From assembly GCF_900459225.1 (NCBI RefSeq), contig NZ_UHFH01000003.1, forward strand, positions 154,501 through 218,500: DNA of 64,000 nucleotides, given 5' to 3'. Position 1 is the stretch's first letter. Every line of letters starts with the position of its first letter. This document shows positions 37,510 to 47,649 of this stretch, one piece after another. The position numbers and the translations under genes were made by a program. Origin of the DNA: Streptococcus dysgalactiae subsp. dysgalactiae (GTDB lineage Bacteria > Bacillota > Bacilli > Lactobacillales > Streptococcaceae). The notes under the pieces are model-generated. The model did not search any database. It had not been told where the DNA came from and saw only the letters and a program-made list of their open reading frames with translations.

Positions 37510-39267
37510 TTAGGCTTGAACGCTGGCTAAGAGGGCTTTAAGATGAGTAAGTTCAAGATTGAGAGGGTAGAGGCCACGGACAGCATTTCCTCCAAAAATA
37601 GCGCTCGCCTCTTTTAAATCAGCTAGTGTTAATTCTTTTTCCTGAACCTGACCGCTAGATAGCAATTCTTGGCGGAACAGGCCTGGTAAAATACCCGCAG
37701 CCACCGGTGGTGTGTAGAGGGTCCGACCCAGCTGAACAAAGAGATTGCCAATGGAAGTTTCCAATAATTGCCCCGCTTGGTTATAGAACACCTGTTCATA
37801 AGATTTTTGCTCAATATGAGGGCGATAGCTGGTCTTAAAGTAGGTAAAAGGCGACTCCGTCACGTCCTTCTTCTGTAAGCAGAGTTGAGCTGCTAGAAAA
37901 TCGGTTGACAAAGGTTCCAAAGGTTGATCAGAGAGTCTCATCTTTCCATCTTTGGATAAACTAATCGTCAAGCGGTAGGCAGCATCGCTCTTGTCTTCCA
38001 AATAGGTTGATAGTTGTTTCTGACAAGCTTTCTCATCGTAAGGATAGGCAAAATAAGTAGCTGCTTCTTTAAGCCGATTGAGGTGTTGCTCAAGAAAGGT
38101 TATTTTTTTCTGTTCTACCTTGGCGGTTGTTTTGAGATCAAAGATTTGTTTGTGCCGATAGAGAAAGGCTGTTTTTTGCTGTACTTCCTCGTATTCGTCT
38201 TCCCACTTGCTTTGCCAAGTGATGCCGCCTCCGACACCATAGGTAGCTTGGCTGTGATTGAGCTGGATGGTTCTAATGGGAACATTGAAGAGACGACGAC
38301 CGTCAGGTAAACAAATGCCAACAGTTCCACAATAAATGCCCCTTGGGTTTGGCTCCAGGGATTTGATAATCGCCATGGTGGAGACTTTTGGCGCCCCTGT
38401 GATAGAGCCACAAGGAAAGAGGGCTGTGAAAATGTCTATCAGGTCACAGTCCGATTTGAGGTCACCAACAATGGTTGAGGTCATTTGCCAGACGGTAGAG
38501 TATTGTTCCACCTCGCAGAGTTTATTAACACGAACACTGCCTGTTTGGCAAATTTTACCCATGTCATTGCGGAGCAAATCAACAATCATCATGTTTTCAG
38601 AGCGATTTTTTCCGTCAGCTTGGAGCCAATCATGTTCTTGTTGATCCAGCCAGCTAGTAACCCCGCGCTTAGTGGTTCCCTTCATCGGTCTGGTGATGAG
38701 TTGGTTCCCTTCCTGTTTAAAGAACAACTCAGGACTAGCTGAAATAACGGCAAGCTCATCATGGGCGATATAGGCATTGTAGCCAGCAGCTTGTTCAACG
38801 ACAAGTTTATTGTAAATGGCTAAACTTTCAACTGCATTGAGTTCCTGAGTTAATTGAATAGTGTAATTAACCTGATAAGTATTGCCCTGCCTCATCTCAT
38901 GGTGAATGGATTCAATGGCTTTTTGATAGGCTTCTTTTTGAGTGGCGCTGACCCATTGGTTAGGGATAGTAATGCTGTCATAATCGAGAGGGATGTCTTC
39001 TTTTTGACAGGTTTTGTGCACCGTAAAATAGGCAAGGTACTCGTTGCCTAATCGGTCATTATGGGTTTGTAAGGCGTTGTCAAAAAAAGCAGCTGCTTCG
39101 TAACTGAGGTAACCCACCACGTAGTACCCCAGTTCTTGGTAGTGCTGAACCTGGTGAATGATTGGGCCAACCTGATCTAAAGACTTGGCTATCAACTCTA
39201 GTAAGGGGGTTTCAAACAAGAAGCGGTATCCAAGCTCCTTGAAATCAATAATGGTTTTTCTATGCAT
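37510..39267 (-). CDS. pabB: Aminodeoxychorismate synthase component I fused to aminodeoxychorismate lyase
   Basis: About 585 residues. Residues up to about 365 form a chorismate-utilising synthase: ITRPMKGTTKRG, SENMMIVDLLRND, GSITGAPKV and YCGTVGI motifs. The C-terminal third is PabC-like, a PLP-fold lyase (ETSIGNLFVQLG, TPPVAAGILPGLFRQELL). It therefore performs both steps from chorismate to p-aminobenzoate in folate synthesis. I use the ATG giving MHRKTIIDF; the upstream TTG (39273) is also in frame. The ATG lies only 6 bases after an extended -10 box. Confidence 0.9.
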   Translation of the reverse strand: MHRKTIIDFKELGYRFLFETPLLELIAKSLDQVGPIIHQVQHYQELGYYVVGYLSYEAAAFFDNALQTHNDRLGNEYLAYFTVHKTCQKEDIPLDYDSITIPNQWVSATQKEAYQKAIESIHHEMRQGNTYQVNYTIQLTQELNAVESLAIYNKLVVEQAAGYNAYIAHDELAVISASPELFFKQEGNQLITRPMKGTTKRGVTSWLDQQEHDWLQADGKNRSENMMIVDLLRNDMGKICQTGSVRVNKLCEVEQYSTVWQMTSTIVGDLKSDCDLIDIFTALFPCGSITGAPKVSTMAIIKSLEPNPRGIYCGTVGICLPDGRRLFNVPIRTIQLNHSQATYGVGGGITWQSKWEDEYEEVQQKTAFLYRHKQIFDLKTTAKVEQKKITFLEQHLNRLKEAATYFAYPYDEKACQKQLSTYLEDKSDAAYRLTISLSKDGKMRLSDQPLEPLSTDFLAAQLCLQKKDVTESPFTYFKTSYRPHIEQKSYEQVFYNQAGQLLETSIGNLFVQLGRTLYTPPVAAGILPGLFRQELLSSGQVQEKELTLADLKEASAIFGGNAVRGLYPLNLELTHLKALLASVQA

Positions 39268-39273
39268 ACCCAA

Positions 39274-39282
39274 ATTATATCA
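39274..39282 (-). promoter_or_regulatory. Extended -10 promoter abutting the pabB start codon
   Basis: TG-A-TATAAT on the minus strand; the expected transcription start falls on the A of the pabB ATG, with no room for a Shine-Dalgarno leader. Confidence 0.5.
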
Positions 39283-39335
39283 TAAAAGCGTTTGCCAAGC
39301 TTAACGAGACCAAGTAGAAAATGTTTTTTGGACAA

Positions 39336-39400
39336 GGAAAAAGCCTGACCCTTTTCTCGAAAAAGGTCAGGCTTGCTTGATAGGGTCAGGCTTTTATAAT
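39336..39400 (-). terminator. Terminator of the wall-anchored amidase gene with repeated GTCAGGCTT
   Basis: AAGCCTGACC pairs with GGTCAGGCTT around a 14-base loop, and the minus strand continues with a T-tract. A further GGGTCAGGCTTTT at 39383-39395 repeats the right arm. Confidence 0.75.
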
Positions 39401-39413
39401 AAGCCAAGGAGTA

Positions 39414-41426
39414 CTAGAGGTTTAGGGTGGTGTGGGTTGAAAAATCAACCGATAATAGCCTAGTTTTTCCCTTGTTTCCCCTGGAATTATCTGCCAAGAG
39501 TAGGCTACTAAGGAATAAACTAACATAACTAGTCATTAATATCCTATCTTGTTTGTTGTCACCAGTCTGAGGCAAGGTCTTGTGACTGGTTTGAACTTTT
39601 GAGGGATTGGCAAAACTTTTGGTGTGATCATCAACAGAAACGATATGTTGCTTGTTTTCTTCTTTGCTGACTTGAGAGCCTTGCTTAACTGGGCCCGCCG
39701 GCAATCCTTTTTTGCCCGCCGTCAGGATATGGAAACGATTGGCTTTTTCAAAAAGCTGTCCCAGTTGTAACAGGAGACTGTCGTTATGAGCTCCGCTATT
39801 CACCAAAATGCCAAGAGGTAGACCGGTTGCGGTCACATGGGTTGGTAAGGACAAGGATGGTGTTCCCGTCAGGTTAGCAAGCTGGGTAAATGGTGTCAGC
39901 GTCCAAGCTGGTAGCCACTGGCGATAGATAAGGTCCAATTTTTCTTCTTTGCTCAAGCCTGACATGTCACTGAGCTGTGCCACTAGGTCTTTAGGAATGT
40001 GGTGGTAATCAGCAGTAGGGGCAGGATAGGCTGTTGTCGGTGTTAAGAAGATGGGGTATTTTTGGTAAAACTGGTTTAATTGCTCGGTCATGGCTGCGAT
40101 ACCCTCCCAGGCTTTGTTGACATCCTCTTTGGTCAAGTCCTTACCAGTTTGATAGAGGGCCCATGATAGGAGTTCGACATCATCTTTTTGAAGGGGGCGT
40201 TTCAAGGTTTGTTGTGCCATAAAATTGATAGATGGCGCTGCAGAAGCTGCAATGGTGTAATAGTATTGCATCATGAGCTTACCATTCACAGGATAAGGAA
40301 CTTTTACGGTTTGATAACCTTGTTCCTGTAAGAAAGTCACAGCTTCCTTGACCGCAGCAATCGCTTCCTCGCTAATTGGGGTTCCAGCAGGTGTATGTGT
40401 GCTATAAGCAATGGGGATACTTGTGTCTAAACGCTGTGGGTTTTGTTGCGCTTTAGCCTTGTCTTTTAAGAGGAATTGGAAGAGCTTTTCAGAGTCTTCC
40501 ATGCTCTTAGTTAGAGCAAAATGGCTAACATTGCTACGTTCAGAAGTCGGATTTCCTTCTAAAATACCACGTGTTGGGTGTAGGCCAATCAAGCCACTCC
40601 AAGAAGCTGGAATGCGGGTTGAGCCCCCACCATCAGAAGCACTGGCTAGACTGACTTGCCCTGAAGCCACAGCAGCTGCAGATCCACCAGAAGACCCGCC
40701 AGGATTTTGATCAAGCTGCCATGGGTTATGTGTGTTTCCGTAAAGATTGGAATTCGTCACATTAATCCATCCCATTTCAGGGAAAGAAGACTGCCCTACC
40801 ACGATAAAACCAGCCTTTTGGAGTTGTTTGACAAAGGCGCTGGTAGATGAGCTGGTTTTGTCTTTCAAAAAGGCAAGTCCGTTGGTGTTGCTGCTTCCAG
40901 CAACGGTATGGCCTAATCCTTTAACTAAAATAGGAACCTTGTAAAAGGGTTGCCCTTCATCTGTCATTTGCTCGCTCTCTTGTCGAGCCGATGGTTCACG
41001 CAGAGAAATGACATTATTGAGCTCAGGGTTAGTTTCTTTGATGGTTTCCAAGGCAAAATCTAGCAGCTGTTGGCCTGTGACCCGTTGCTGGCGAGCCCAC
41101 TCAGCTAATTGGCTCGCACTGGCTGCCTTATAGTCTTCTAAGGTAATCGGAGATTCTTGGGTGGCAGGAGTGGCTTCTGTTGTTAAATGGTGTAAAGGAG
41201 ACGAAGTCTCTTGCGTTGAGACTGGAGGGGTCTGGTCTACAGGTGAAGTGACAGATTCCACGACTGTTGGCTTACTAGCTTCCACTTGGGCCGTTGGTGG
41301 TTGATGATTGGTATTAGCCTCATCCGCATAAGTAGCCATAGTTCCAGCTTGTAGGCTGGCAGCCATTAATAATAAGGCAAGAAGCATCTGTCTTGTCTGA
41401 GAAGGGTAGCGTCTAGAATATCTCAT
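39414..41426 (-). CDS. Cell-wall-anchored amidase-signature protein
   Basis: 670 residues. A signal peptide (about 1-35, ending near TYADE), a Thr/Pro/Glu-rich linker, then a full amidase-signature domain. The catalytic set is the Lys in [10 protein letters not shown] and the serines in [16 protein letters not shown] and [14 protein letters not shown] Lys-rich spacer leads to an LPQTG sortase motif. The hydrophobic stretch after LPQTG is followed by an unusually long tail ([15 protein letters not shown] through the end). That tail could come from a late frame shift. Substrate unknown: an extracellular amide. Single gene. Confidence 0.87.
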   Translation of the reverse strand: MRYSRRYPSQTRQMLLALLLMAASLQAGTMATYADEANTNHQPPTAQVEASKPTVVESVTSPVDQTPPVSTQETSSPLHHLTTEATPATQESPITLEDYKAASASQLAEWARQQRVTGQQLLDFALETIKETNPELNNVISLREPSARQESEQMTDEGQPFYKVPILVKGLGHTVAGSSNTNGLAFLKDKTSSSTSAFVKQLQKAGFIVVGQSSFPEMGWINVTNSNLYGNTHNPWQLDQNPGGSSGGSAAAVASGQVSLASASDGGGSTRIPASWSGLIGLHPTRGILEGNPTSERSNVSHFALTKSMEDSEKLFQFLLKDKAKAQQNPQRLDTSIPIAYSTHTPAGTPISEEAIAAVKEAVTFLQEQGYQTVKVPYPVNGKLMMQYYYTIAASAAPSINFMAQQTLKRPLQKDDVELLSWALYQTGKDLTKEDVNKAWEGIAAMTEQLNQFYQKYPIFLTPTTAYPAPTADYHHIPKDLVAQLSDMSGLSKEEKLDLIYRQWLPAWTLTPFTQLANLTGTPSLSLPTHVTATGLPLGILVNSGAHNDSLLLQLGQLFEKANRFHILTAGKKGLPAGPVKQGSQVSKEENKQHIVSVDDHTKSFANPSKVQTSHKTLPQTGDNKQDRILMTSYVSLFLSSLLLADNSRGNKGKTRLLSVDFSTHTTLNL

Positions 41427-41594
41427 TCTTTTTCTCCTAACATCATAATCGCTTATTAGTTTAACATAATGAGAGAACAGTAAGGGGTAAAACGCTTACT
41501 AAAATACAGAAGGTCCATCAGTCAGCATTTGCCAGTGAAAGTTAGCTCAAATTATGCTACAATGGAAGCAACCGTTAGGAAAAAGGATAATTAG

Positions 41595-42065
41595 ATGGCA
41601 AAATATGGCTTTTTATCAGTATTAGAAGAAGAAATGGACAAGCATTTTCAGTATGACTATGCCATGGATTGGGACAAGAAAAATCACGCGGTTGAAGTGA
41701 CCTTTATTTTAGAAGCTCAAAATAAAGAGGCTATTGAAACCATTGACGACAGCGGCGAAGTGACTCAAGACGACATTGTCTTTGAGGACTATGTGCTCTT
41801 TTACAACCCTGCCAAGTCTCAATTTGAGGCAGAAGATTATTTGGTTACCATTCCTTTTGACGCCAAAAAGGGCTTCTCTCGTGAATTCTTAGCTTACTTT
41901 GCACAATTTCTCAACGATGTTGCTATTGAAGGGCACAGCGATTTAATGGATTTCTTAGCAGATGACAGTAAGGTTGATTTCGGCTTGGAATGGAGCGCGC
42001 AAGCTTTTGAAGAAGGTCAACAAGGATTAGAAGAGGGAGTAAGTTTTCCCTATCCAAGGTACTAA
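41595..42065 (+). CDS. DUF3013-family protein
   Basis: A 156-residue acidic cytoplasmic protein found widely in streptococci and lactococci and classed as DUF3013 (MAKYGFLSVLEEEMDKHFQY start, FDAKKGFSREFLAYFAQFL in the middle). No known activity. It precedes an ASCH-domain gene by 1 base and a Nudix gene, and then prmA and rsmE, so it is probably part of a conserved housekeeping operon. Confidence 0.85.
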   Translation: MAKYGFLSVLEEEMDKHFQYDYAMDWDKKNHAVEVTFILEAQNKEAIETIDDSGEVTQDDIVFEDYVLFYNPAKSQFEAEDYLVTIPFDAKKGFSREFLAYFAQFLNDVAIEGHSDLMDFLADDSKVDFGLEWSAQAFEEGQQGLEEGVSFPYPRY

Positions 42066-42066
42066 G

Positions 42067-42411
42067 ATGACACATGAGATGATGCTAAGCCCTAAACCTT
42101 TTGAGATGATTGCCTCAGGTACAAAGACGATTGAATTGCGTCTGAATGACGAGAAGCGGCAAAAGGTTCAAGTTGATGATACCATCGTATTTGTGAGAAC
42201 AGATGATAGTAGTCAGATGTTGTGGACAAAGGTGATTGAGCTTCATTATTTTGACGACTTCGCTCAGCTTTACCAGTCGTTACCCTTAGATAACTGTGGC
42301 TATCGGAAAGAAAAACTGGAGATGGCTCGTCCAGAAGACATGGAACGCTATTATAGTCAGGAACAGCAAGCCCAGTATGGGGTAGTCGGCATTGAGTTAT
42401 CAGTGCTGTAG
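42067..42411 (+). CDS. ASCH-domain (PUA-like) protein
   Basis: A 114-residue protein of the ASCH fold (MLSPKPFEMIASGTKTIELRLNDEK at the start, TIVFVRTDD later). ASCH proteins are thought to bind RNA or nucleotides; function here is unknown. It begins 1 base after the DUF3013 stop and is followed after 11 bases by the Nudix gene, so these are co-transcribed. Confidence 0.85.
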   Translation: MTHEMMLSPKPFEMIASGTKTIELRLNDEKRQKVQVDDTIVFVRTDDSSQMLWTKVIELHYFDDFAQLYQSLPLDNCGYRKEKLEMARPEDMERYYSQEQQAQYGVVGIELSVL

Positions 42412-42422
42412 AGGAGACGGTT

Positions 42423-42863
42423 ATGACATCATTAACACAGGCATGTGTTTTTTCTGGAGTGAAAATTGCTTTAATGCAAGACCAACACCTTGTGACCATT
42501 TTAAGAGATAATAAGTCTACCATTCCTTTTCCTGACACCTGGGATTTGCCTGGTGGGGGCCGAGAAGGTTTAGAAACACCCTTTGAATGTGTGCAACGTG
42601 AAGTGATGGAAGAACTAGGAATTGCGATTTCGCAAGATATGGTCGTCTGGGAAAAAGCTTATCAAGGGGTTATGAATCCGGAGATTTACTCTATTTTCAT
42701 GGTGGCCATGATTAGTAAAGATCTTGTTAAAGCCATTCATTTTGGAGAAGAAGGTCAGGCTTACAAGTTGGTACCGGTGAAGGATTTTTTAGCGGATAAG
42801 AAGGCTGTGCCTCAATTACAAGAACGCTTGGCAGCTTATCTAGCTGAGAAAAGTGACCAGTGA
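42423..42863 (+). CDS. Nudix hydrolase
   Basis: A 146-residue protein with a complete Nudix box (GGREGLE, seven residues, then REVMEELGI) around residues 45-68, which binds the metal that cleaves nucleoside diphosphates linked to other groups. Substrate cannot be told. AGGAG precedes the ATG. Third gene of the small cluster before prmA. Confidence 0.9.
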   Translation: MTSLTQACVFSGVKIALMQDQHLVTILRDNKSTIPFPDTWDLPGGGREGLETPFECVQREVMEELGIAISQDMVVWEKAYQGVMNPEIYSIFMVAMISKDLVKAIHFGEEGQAYKLVPVKDFLADKKAVPQLQERLAAYLAEKSDQ

Positions 42864-42956
42864 GATGAGTGTTGGTATTTCAGTGTTTAAGGATTGTTAG
42901 AACGACACAAGTGTCATTGCATCAGAGAAATTGTTAAAAGTTGAAAGGACATAACT

Positions 42957-43910
42957 ATGGAAACATGGCAAGAAGTGACGGTTCAGGTGCATCGTGATGC
43001 GCAAGAGGCTGTTTCAAATTTGTTAATTGAGACAGGCAGTCAAGGGGTTGCTATCGCGGATAGCGCAGACTATATTGGGCAGGAGGACCGCTTTGGGGAA
43101 TTATACCCAGATGTGGAGCAGTCTGACATGATAGCTATCACAGCCTATTACCCAAGTAGCACTAATTTAGCGGATGTGACCGTGACCATTAATGAACAGT
43201 TAGCGGAGCTGGCTAGTTTTGGATTACAGGTTGGTCAGGTTACTGTGGACAGTCAGGAACTGGCTGAGGAAGACTGGGCAGACAACTGGAAAAAATACTA
43301 TGAATCAGCTCGCATCACGCATGATTTAACCATTGTCCCTAGTTGGACGGATTATGAAGCTTCTGCTGGGGAAAAGGTCATTAAACTAGATCCTGGAATG
43401 GCATTTGGGACAGGGACACATCCCACAACTAAAATGAGCCTTTTTGCCTTGGAACAAGTCCTTCGTGGTGGTGAAACGGTTATCGATGTAGGGACCGGTT
43501 CAGGTGTCCTCTCGATTGCGAGTTCCTTGCTAGGTGCCAAAACCATTTATGCTTATGATTTAGATGATGTGGCTGTTCGAGTGGCTCAAGAAAACATTGA
43601 TTTAAACCAAGGAACAGACAACATTCATGTGGCTGCCGGATATCTTTTAAAAGGGGTTGGTCAAGAAGCAGATGTGATTGTAGCCAATATCTTGGCGGAT
43701 ATCTTAGTCTTATTGACTGATGATGCTTATCGTTTGGTCAAGGACCAAGGCTATCTCATTTTATCTGGTATCATTTCTGAGAAACTGGATATGGTTCTGG
43801 AAGCTGCTTTTAGCGCAGGCTTCTTCCTTGAGACGCATATGGTTCAAGGCGAGTGGAACGCCTTAGTGTTCAAAAAAACAGATGATATCTCAGGAGTGAT
43901 TGGCGGCTAA
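42957..43910 (+). CDS. prmA: Ribosomal protein L11 methyltransferase
   Basis: 317 residues, normal length for PrmA. N-terminal substrate-recognition domain ([12 protein letters not shown] start), then the SAM-binding domain with [30 protein letters not shown] and the catalytic-region [11 protein letters not shown]. It trimethylates ribosomal protein L11. GAAAGGA precedes the ATG. Ends by overlapping rsmE by one base (TAATG). Confidence 0.95.
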   Translation: METWQEVTVQVHRDAQEAVSNLLIETGSQGVAIADSADYIGQEDRFGELYPDVEQSDMIAITAYYPSSTNLADVTVTINEQLAELASFGLQVGQVTVDSQELAEEDWADNWKKYYESARITHDLTIVPSWTDYEASAGEKVIKLDPGMAFGTGTHPTTKMSLFALEQVLRGGETVIDVGTGSGVLSIASSLLGAKTIYAYDLDDVAVRVAQENIDLNQGTDNIHVAAGYLLKGVGQEADVIVANILADILVLLTDDAYRLVKDQGYLILSGIISEKLDMVLEAAFSAGFFLETHMVQGEWNALVFKKTDDISGVIGG

Positions 43911-44668
43911 TGCAACAGTATTTTATTAAAGGCAAAGCAGAAAAAGAGGTAATGATTACCGATAAAGATACCATCAAGCACATGTTTCAAGTGATGCGCT
44001 TGACTGACGAGGCAGAAGTTGTTTTGGTCTTTGATGACGGGATTAAGTATTTAGCCAAGGTGACTAATAGTGTCACTCACGAGTTAACCATTTTAGAGGC
44101 CTTGCCAGATCAGGTTGAGCTACCTGTTGAGGTGACCATCGCTTCGGGTTTTCCTAAAGGCGATAAGTTAGACACGATTGCCCAAAAAGTGACTGAATTG
44201 GGAGCCAGTGCGCTATGGGGTTATCCAGCAGACTGGTCAGTGGTCAAATGGGATGGCAAAAAATTAGCTAAAAAAGAAGATAAGCTGGCTAAAATTGTTT
44301 TAGGAGCTGCTGAGCAGAGCAAACGAAATAGAGTGCCAGAAGTGCGTCTTTTTGAACAGAAGGCAGCATTTCTAAAAAATCTTCCTAGCTTTGATCATAT
44401 CTTCGTTGCTTATGAGGAAACAGCTAAGGCAGGTCAGCTAGCGACCTTGGCGCGTGAATTAAAAGAAGTTAAACCAGGGGCAAAAATTCTTTTTATCTTT
44501 GGACCCGAAGGTGGCATTTCCCCAGCTGAAATCACTCAGTTTAAGGCAGCAGGTGCCATTAAGGTAGGTTTGGGTCCTCGCATTATGCGAGCAGAGACCG
44601 CTCCGCTCTACGCCTTAAGTGCTATTAGTTATGCCTTGGAATTGCAGGCAACATCTGATGACAACTAA
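43910..44668 (+). CDS. rsmE: 16S rRNA m3U1498 methyltransferase
   Basis: 252 residues of the RsmE/SPOUT family: N-terminal PUA-like domain (HMFQVMRLTDEAEVVLVFDDG), then the knotted SAM-binding part with FIFGPEGGISPAEI and VGLGPRIMRAETAPLYALS. It methylates U1498 in the ribosomal decoding site. Overlap with prmA shows translational coupling; both genes modify the ribosome. A strong terminator follows. Confidence 0.95.
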   Translation: MQQYFIKGKAEKEVMITDKDTIKHMFQVMRLTDEAEVVLVFDDGIKYLAKVTNSVTHELTILEALPDQVELPVEVTIASGFPKGDKLDTIAQKVTELGASALWGYPADWSVVKWDGKKLAKKEDKLAKIVLGAAEQSKRNRVPEVRLFEQKAAFLKNLPSFDHIFVAYEETAKAGQLATLARELKEVKPGAKILFIFGPEGGISPAEITQFKAAGAIKVGLGPRIMRAETAPLYALSAISYALELQATSDDN

Positions 44669-44695
44669 GCAAGTTCTTCACTTGCTTAGTTTTTT
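44664..44695 (+). terminator. rsmE terminator
   Basis: Perfect 10-bp stem ACTAAGCAAG/CTTGCTTAGT with 7-base loop and six T residues; the stem overlaps the rsmE stop codon. Confidence 0.9.
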
Positions 44696-45236
44696 ATTAG
44701 GTAAAGCTTCTTTAAGAAATCTAAAGTAGCCTAAAAAGAAGTATATTTAGAGCTCCCAAATCAAGGGTAATAATATGCTAGTAAAAAGATAGTTAGAAGA
44801 AAAAAGAATTAGTCACATTAAAGTTGTTACAACCTTAGCAATTGCATGGGAATCGATAGCTGTCGCTAACCACTAACAACGATTACATAATTAGTTAAAC
44901 ACCAAAAGATTATGCAAAAAGCCAGGTAGCTGGGAATGACCTGCCCAGTTATTCCGCGTACAGTCTAGTCTGCTCAAGTGACAATCAAAAGTTAATAGCT
45001 CAATGCAGGCTAGCTAGGAGGTTTTTGCTCACTCTCTTCTTATAAATTATGTAAGCTATTGCAAGTGTCTTTATAAACAAAGGACATCTAGTTAGTCTAC
45101 ATAGCTGTCGTGATGACACTGAGTTACCGAGATAGGTACGAAACATGGCCTACAGTGACATATTGGCAAACGATGCTTGTTTTTAGGGATTAAGCTTTTA
45201 GCTAGAGGGAACGACAACATTCTCTTATTCTTTTTT
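44696..45236. other. Intergenic stretch without a supported gene
   Basis: About 540 bases with many stop codons in all frames; no RNA gene, repeat or terminator that I can support. It leads into the ptsG promoter. Confidence 0.5.
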
Positions 45237-45303
45237 AAGAAAACGCTTTACAAAATTCCTAAAGACAAGTATAATGGACTTAAAGTTACGCAAACGCTTG
45301 CGT
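45237..45303 (+). promoter_or_regulatory. ptsG promoter with cre site and palindrome
   Basis: -35 TTTACA (45247-45252), 17 bases, -10 TATAAT (45270-45275). A CcpA-type cre, AGAAAACGCTTTACA, overlaps the -35. Just downstream of the start point, ACGCAAACGCTTGCGT (45288-45303) is a perfect 6-bp palindrome with a 4-base centre. The arrangement predicts strong control by carbon source. Confidence 0.7.
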
Positions 45304-45387
45304 CAATCGTTTGTCACTTTAATCCGTCTTGGCGTGACATGTCATCACTGGTTTCTTATAATGAGGATGTTGAAAAGGAGAAGTAGG

Positions 45388-47571
45388 ATGAAAACATCAT
45401 TCAAACAACTGTTTAGTTTCGAGTTTTGGCAAAAATTCGGTAAATGTCTTATGGTCGTTATTGCTGTCATGCCAGCGGCTGGTTTAATGATCAGTATCGG
45501 AAACTCCATTCCAATGCTTAACCATGACTCAGCATTTTTGGCATCTCTAGGAAACATTATCGCTCAGATTGGTTGGGCTATCATTGTTAACCTTCACTTG
45601 CTATTTGCCTTGGCCATTGGTGGTAGTTGGGCTAAAGAACGTGCAGGAGGGGCCTTTGCCTCAGGTCTTGCCTTTGTTTTAATCAATCGAATTACAGGTG
45701 CTTTTTATGGAGTGTCTAGTGCTATGCTAGCTGATCCAGAAGCAAAAATCACAAGCCTCCTTGGCACTCAAATGATTGTTAAAGATTATTTCACCAGTGT
45801 CTTGGAATCTCCAGCCCTAAACACAGGGGTTTTCGTTGGGATTATCGCAGGGTTCGTGGGAGCAACAGCTTATAACAAATACTATAATTACCGTAAACTT
45901 CCTGAAGTTTTGACTTTCTTTAATGGGAAACGTTTTGTACCTTTTGTGGTCATCTTGCGTTCAATCCTTGTAGCGCTTGCTTTGGTTGTTGTTTGGCCCC
46001 TTATCCAGTCTGGAATCAATGGTTTTGGGATGTGGATTGCCTCCTCGCAAGATTCAGCTCCAATCCTAGCGCCGTTTTTATATGGGACCTTGGAACGTCT
46101 CTTGTTACCATTTGGTCTGCATCACATGTTAACCATTCCAATGAACTATACAGCTCTTGGGGGAACTTATGAAGTCATGACAGGTGCAGCAGCAGGAACA
46201 AAAGTATTTGGACAAGACCCTCTATGGTTAGCTTGGGTAACAGACCTTGTTCACCTTAAAGGAACAGATGCTTCAGCTTATCACCAGTTAATGGACGGAG
46301 TCACTCCAGCTCGTTTCAAAGTAGGACAAATGATTGGTGCTACCGGAACATTGATGGGCGTTGCCTTAGCGATGTTCCGTAATGTGGATGCCGATAAAAA
46401 ACATAAATACAAAATGATGTTCATCTCAGCAGCGGCAGCGGTATTCTTGACAGGGGTAACTGAACCACTTGAATACATGTTTATGTTTGCAGCAATGCCA
46501 CTTTACCTTGTTTATGCCCTTGTTCAGGGAGCTTCATTTGCTATGGCTGACCTTGTGAATCTCCGTGTCCACTCATTTGGGAACATTGAATTATTGACCC
46601 GTACACCGATGGCTCTTAAAGCTGGCCTAGGTATGGATTTGATTAACTTTGTTTGGGTCTCTGTTCTTTTTGCAATCATTATGTACTTTATTGCGGATAT
46701 GATGATTAAGAAAATGAATCTTGCAACAGCTGGTCGATTAGGTAACTATGAAGCAGACATGCTTGATGATAAAGCCAAAACTGTTTCTGCACCGATGGCA
46801 GATAGTAACTCACCAATTGTACAAATTGTTAACCTTCTTGGAGGACGTGACAATATTGATGATGTCGATGCTTGCATGACCCGCCTCCGAGTAACTGTTA
46901 AAGATCCAGCTAAAGTTGGTTCTGAGGACGATTGGAAAAAAGTAGGTGCTATGGGTCTCATTACCAAAGGTAGTGGTGTCCAAGCAGTCTATGGACCAAA
47001 GGCAGATATTCTTAAATCAGATATTCAAGATTTGCTTGATTCAGGGGCTATTATTCCAGAAGTCAATATGGCAAAAGTAGCCGACAAACAAATGCCAGCC
47101 AAAGATTTTAGTCACGTGACAGAGGAAGTACTATCAGTGGCAGACGGAACCGTTTTACCAATCACAGGTGTGAAAGACCAGGTGTTTGCTGCTAAGATGA
47201 TGGGTGATGGATTTGCGGTGGAGCCAACAAATGGCAATATCTATGCGCCAGTATCTGGCCTTGTGACCAGTGTCTTCCCAACCAAACATGCCTTTGGATT
47301 ACTGACAGACAGTGGTCTTGAAGTATTGGTGCACGTGGGCCTTGATACCGTAGCCCTAAATGGTGTTCCTTTCTCAGTAAAAGTCACCGAAGGGCAACGT
47401 GTTGCAGCAGGAAATCTTTTAGTGATAGCAGATCTTGCTGCCATCCAATCAGCAGAGCGTGAAACAACCATTATTGTTGCTTTTACCAACACAGCAGAGA
47501 TCCAAGATGTGACCTTGACAGCTTTAGGAGCTCAGCCTGCTAAAACTCCAGTAGCAACCGTAGAACTTTAA
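45388..47571 (+). CDS. ptsG: PTS glucose/maltose-type EIICBA
   Basis: 727 residues from the ATG after AAAAGGAG. A long EIIC permease (residues 1 to about 450; MPAAGLMISIGNS, LLLPFGLHHMLTIPMN, TGVTEPLEYMFMF), then EIIB with its phosphocysteine in VDACMTRLRVTV, then EIIA with the histidine in GLEVLVHVGLDTV. A complete transporter that imports and phosphorylates a hexose or disaccharide. Overall similarity is to the glucose/maltose group (PtsG/MalX); the exact sugar is uncertain. Confidence 0.88.
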   Translation: MKTSFKQLFSFEFWQKFGKCLMVVIAVMPAAGLMISIGNSIPMLNHDSAFLASLGNIIAQIGWAIIVNLHLLFALAIGGSWAKERAGGAFASGLAFVLINRITGAFYGVSSAMLADPEAKITSLLGTQMIVKDYFTSVLESPALNTGVFVGIIAGFVGATAYNKYYNYRKLPEVLTFFNGKRFVPFVVILRSILVALALVVVWPLIQSGINGFGMWIASSQDSAPILAPFLYGTLERLLLPFGLHHMLTIPMNYTALGGTYEVMTGAAAGTKVFGQDPLWLAWVTDLVHLKGTDASAYHQLMDGVTPARFKVGQMIGATGTLMGVALAMFRNVDADKKHKYKMMFISAAAAVFLTGVTEPLEYMFMFAAMPLYLVYALVQGASFAMADLVNLRVHSFGNIELLTRTPMALKAGLGMDLINFVWVSVLFAIIMYFIADMMIKKMNLATAGRLGNYEADMLDDKAKTVSAPMADSNSPIVQIVNLLGGRDNIDDVDACMTRLRVTVKDPAKVGSEDDWKKVGAMGLITKGSGVQAVYGPKADILKSDIQDLLDSGAIIPEVNMAKVADKQMPAKDFSHVTEEVLSVADGTVLPITGVKDQVFAAKMMGDGFAVEPTNGNIYAPVSGLVTSVFPTKHAFGLLTDSGLEVLVHVGLDTVALNGVPFSVKVTEGQRVAAGNLLVIADLAAIQSAERETTIIVAFTNTAEIQDVTLTALGAQPAKTPVATVEL

Positions 47572-47649
47572 GAGAATAGAGCAAGAGAGTGATAGGTCCT
47601 AGCAGCAGCTGGTGAGCTATGGCTCTTCTTGTCTTATAAAGGAGAACTA

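Noticed and set aside
37510-39267. Assignment of the synthase pair to tryptophan synthesis (trpE/trpG)
   Set aside because: The large subunit is fused to a PabC-like lyase domain and no trp genes are nearby.
45177-45386. 69-codon frame over the ptsG promoter, and the in-frame upstream extension of ptsG from 45274
   Set aside because: They lie across the cre site and -10 box; the ATG at 45388 has the good ribosome site.
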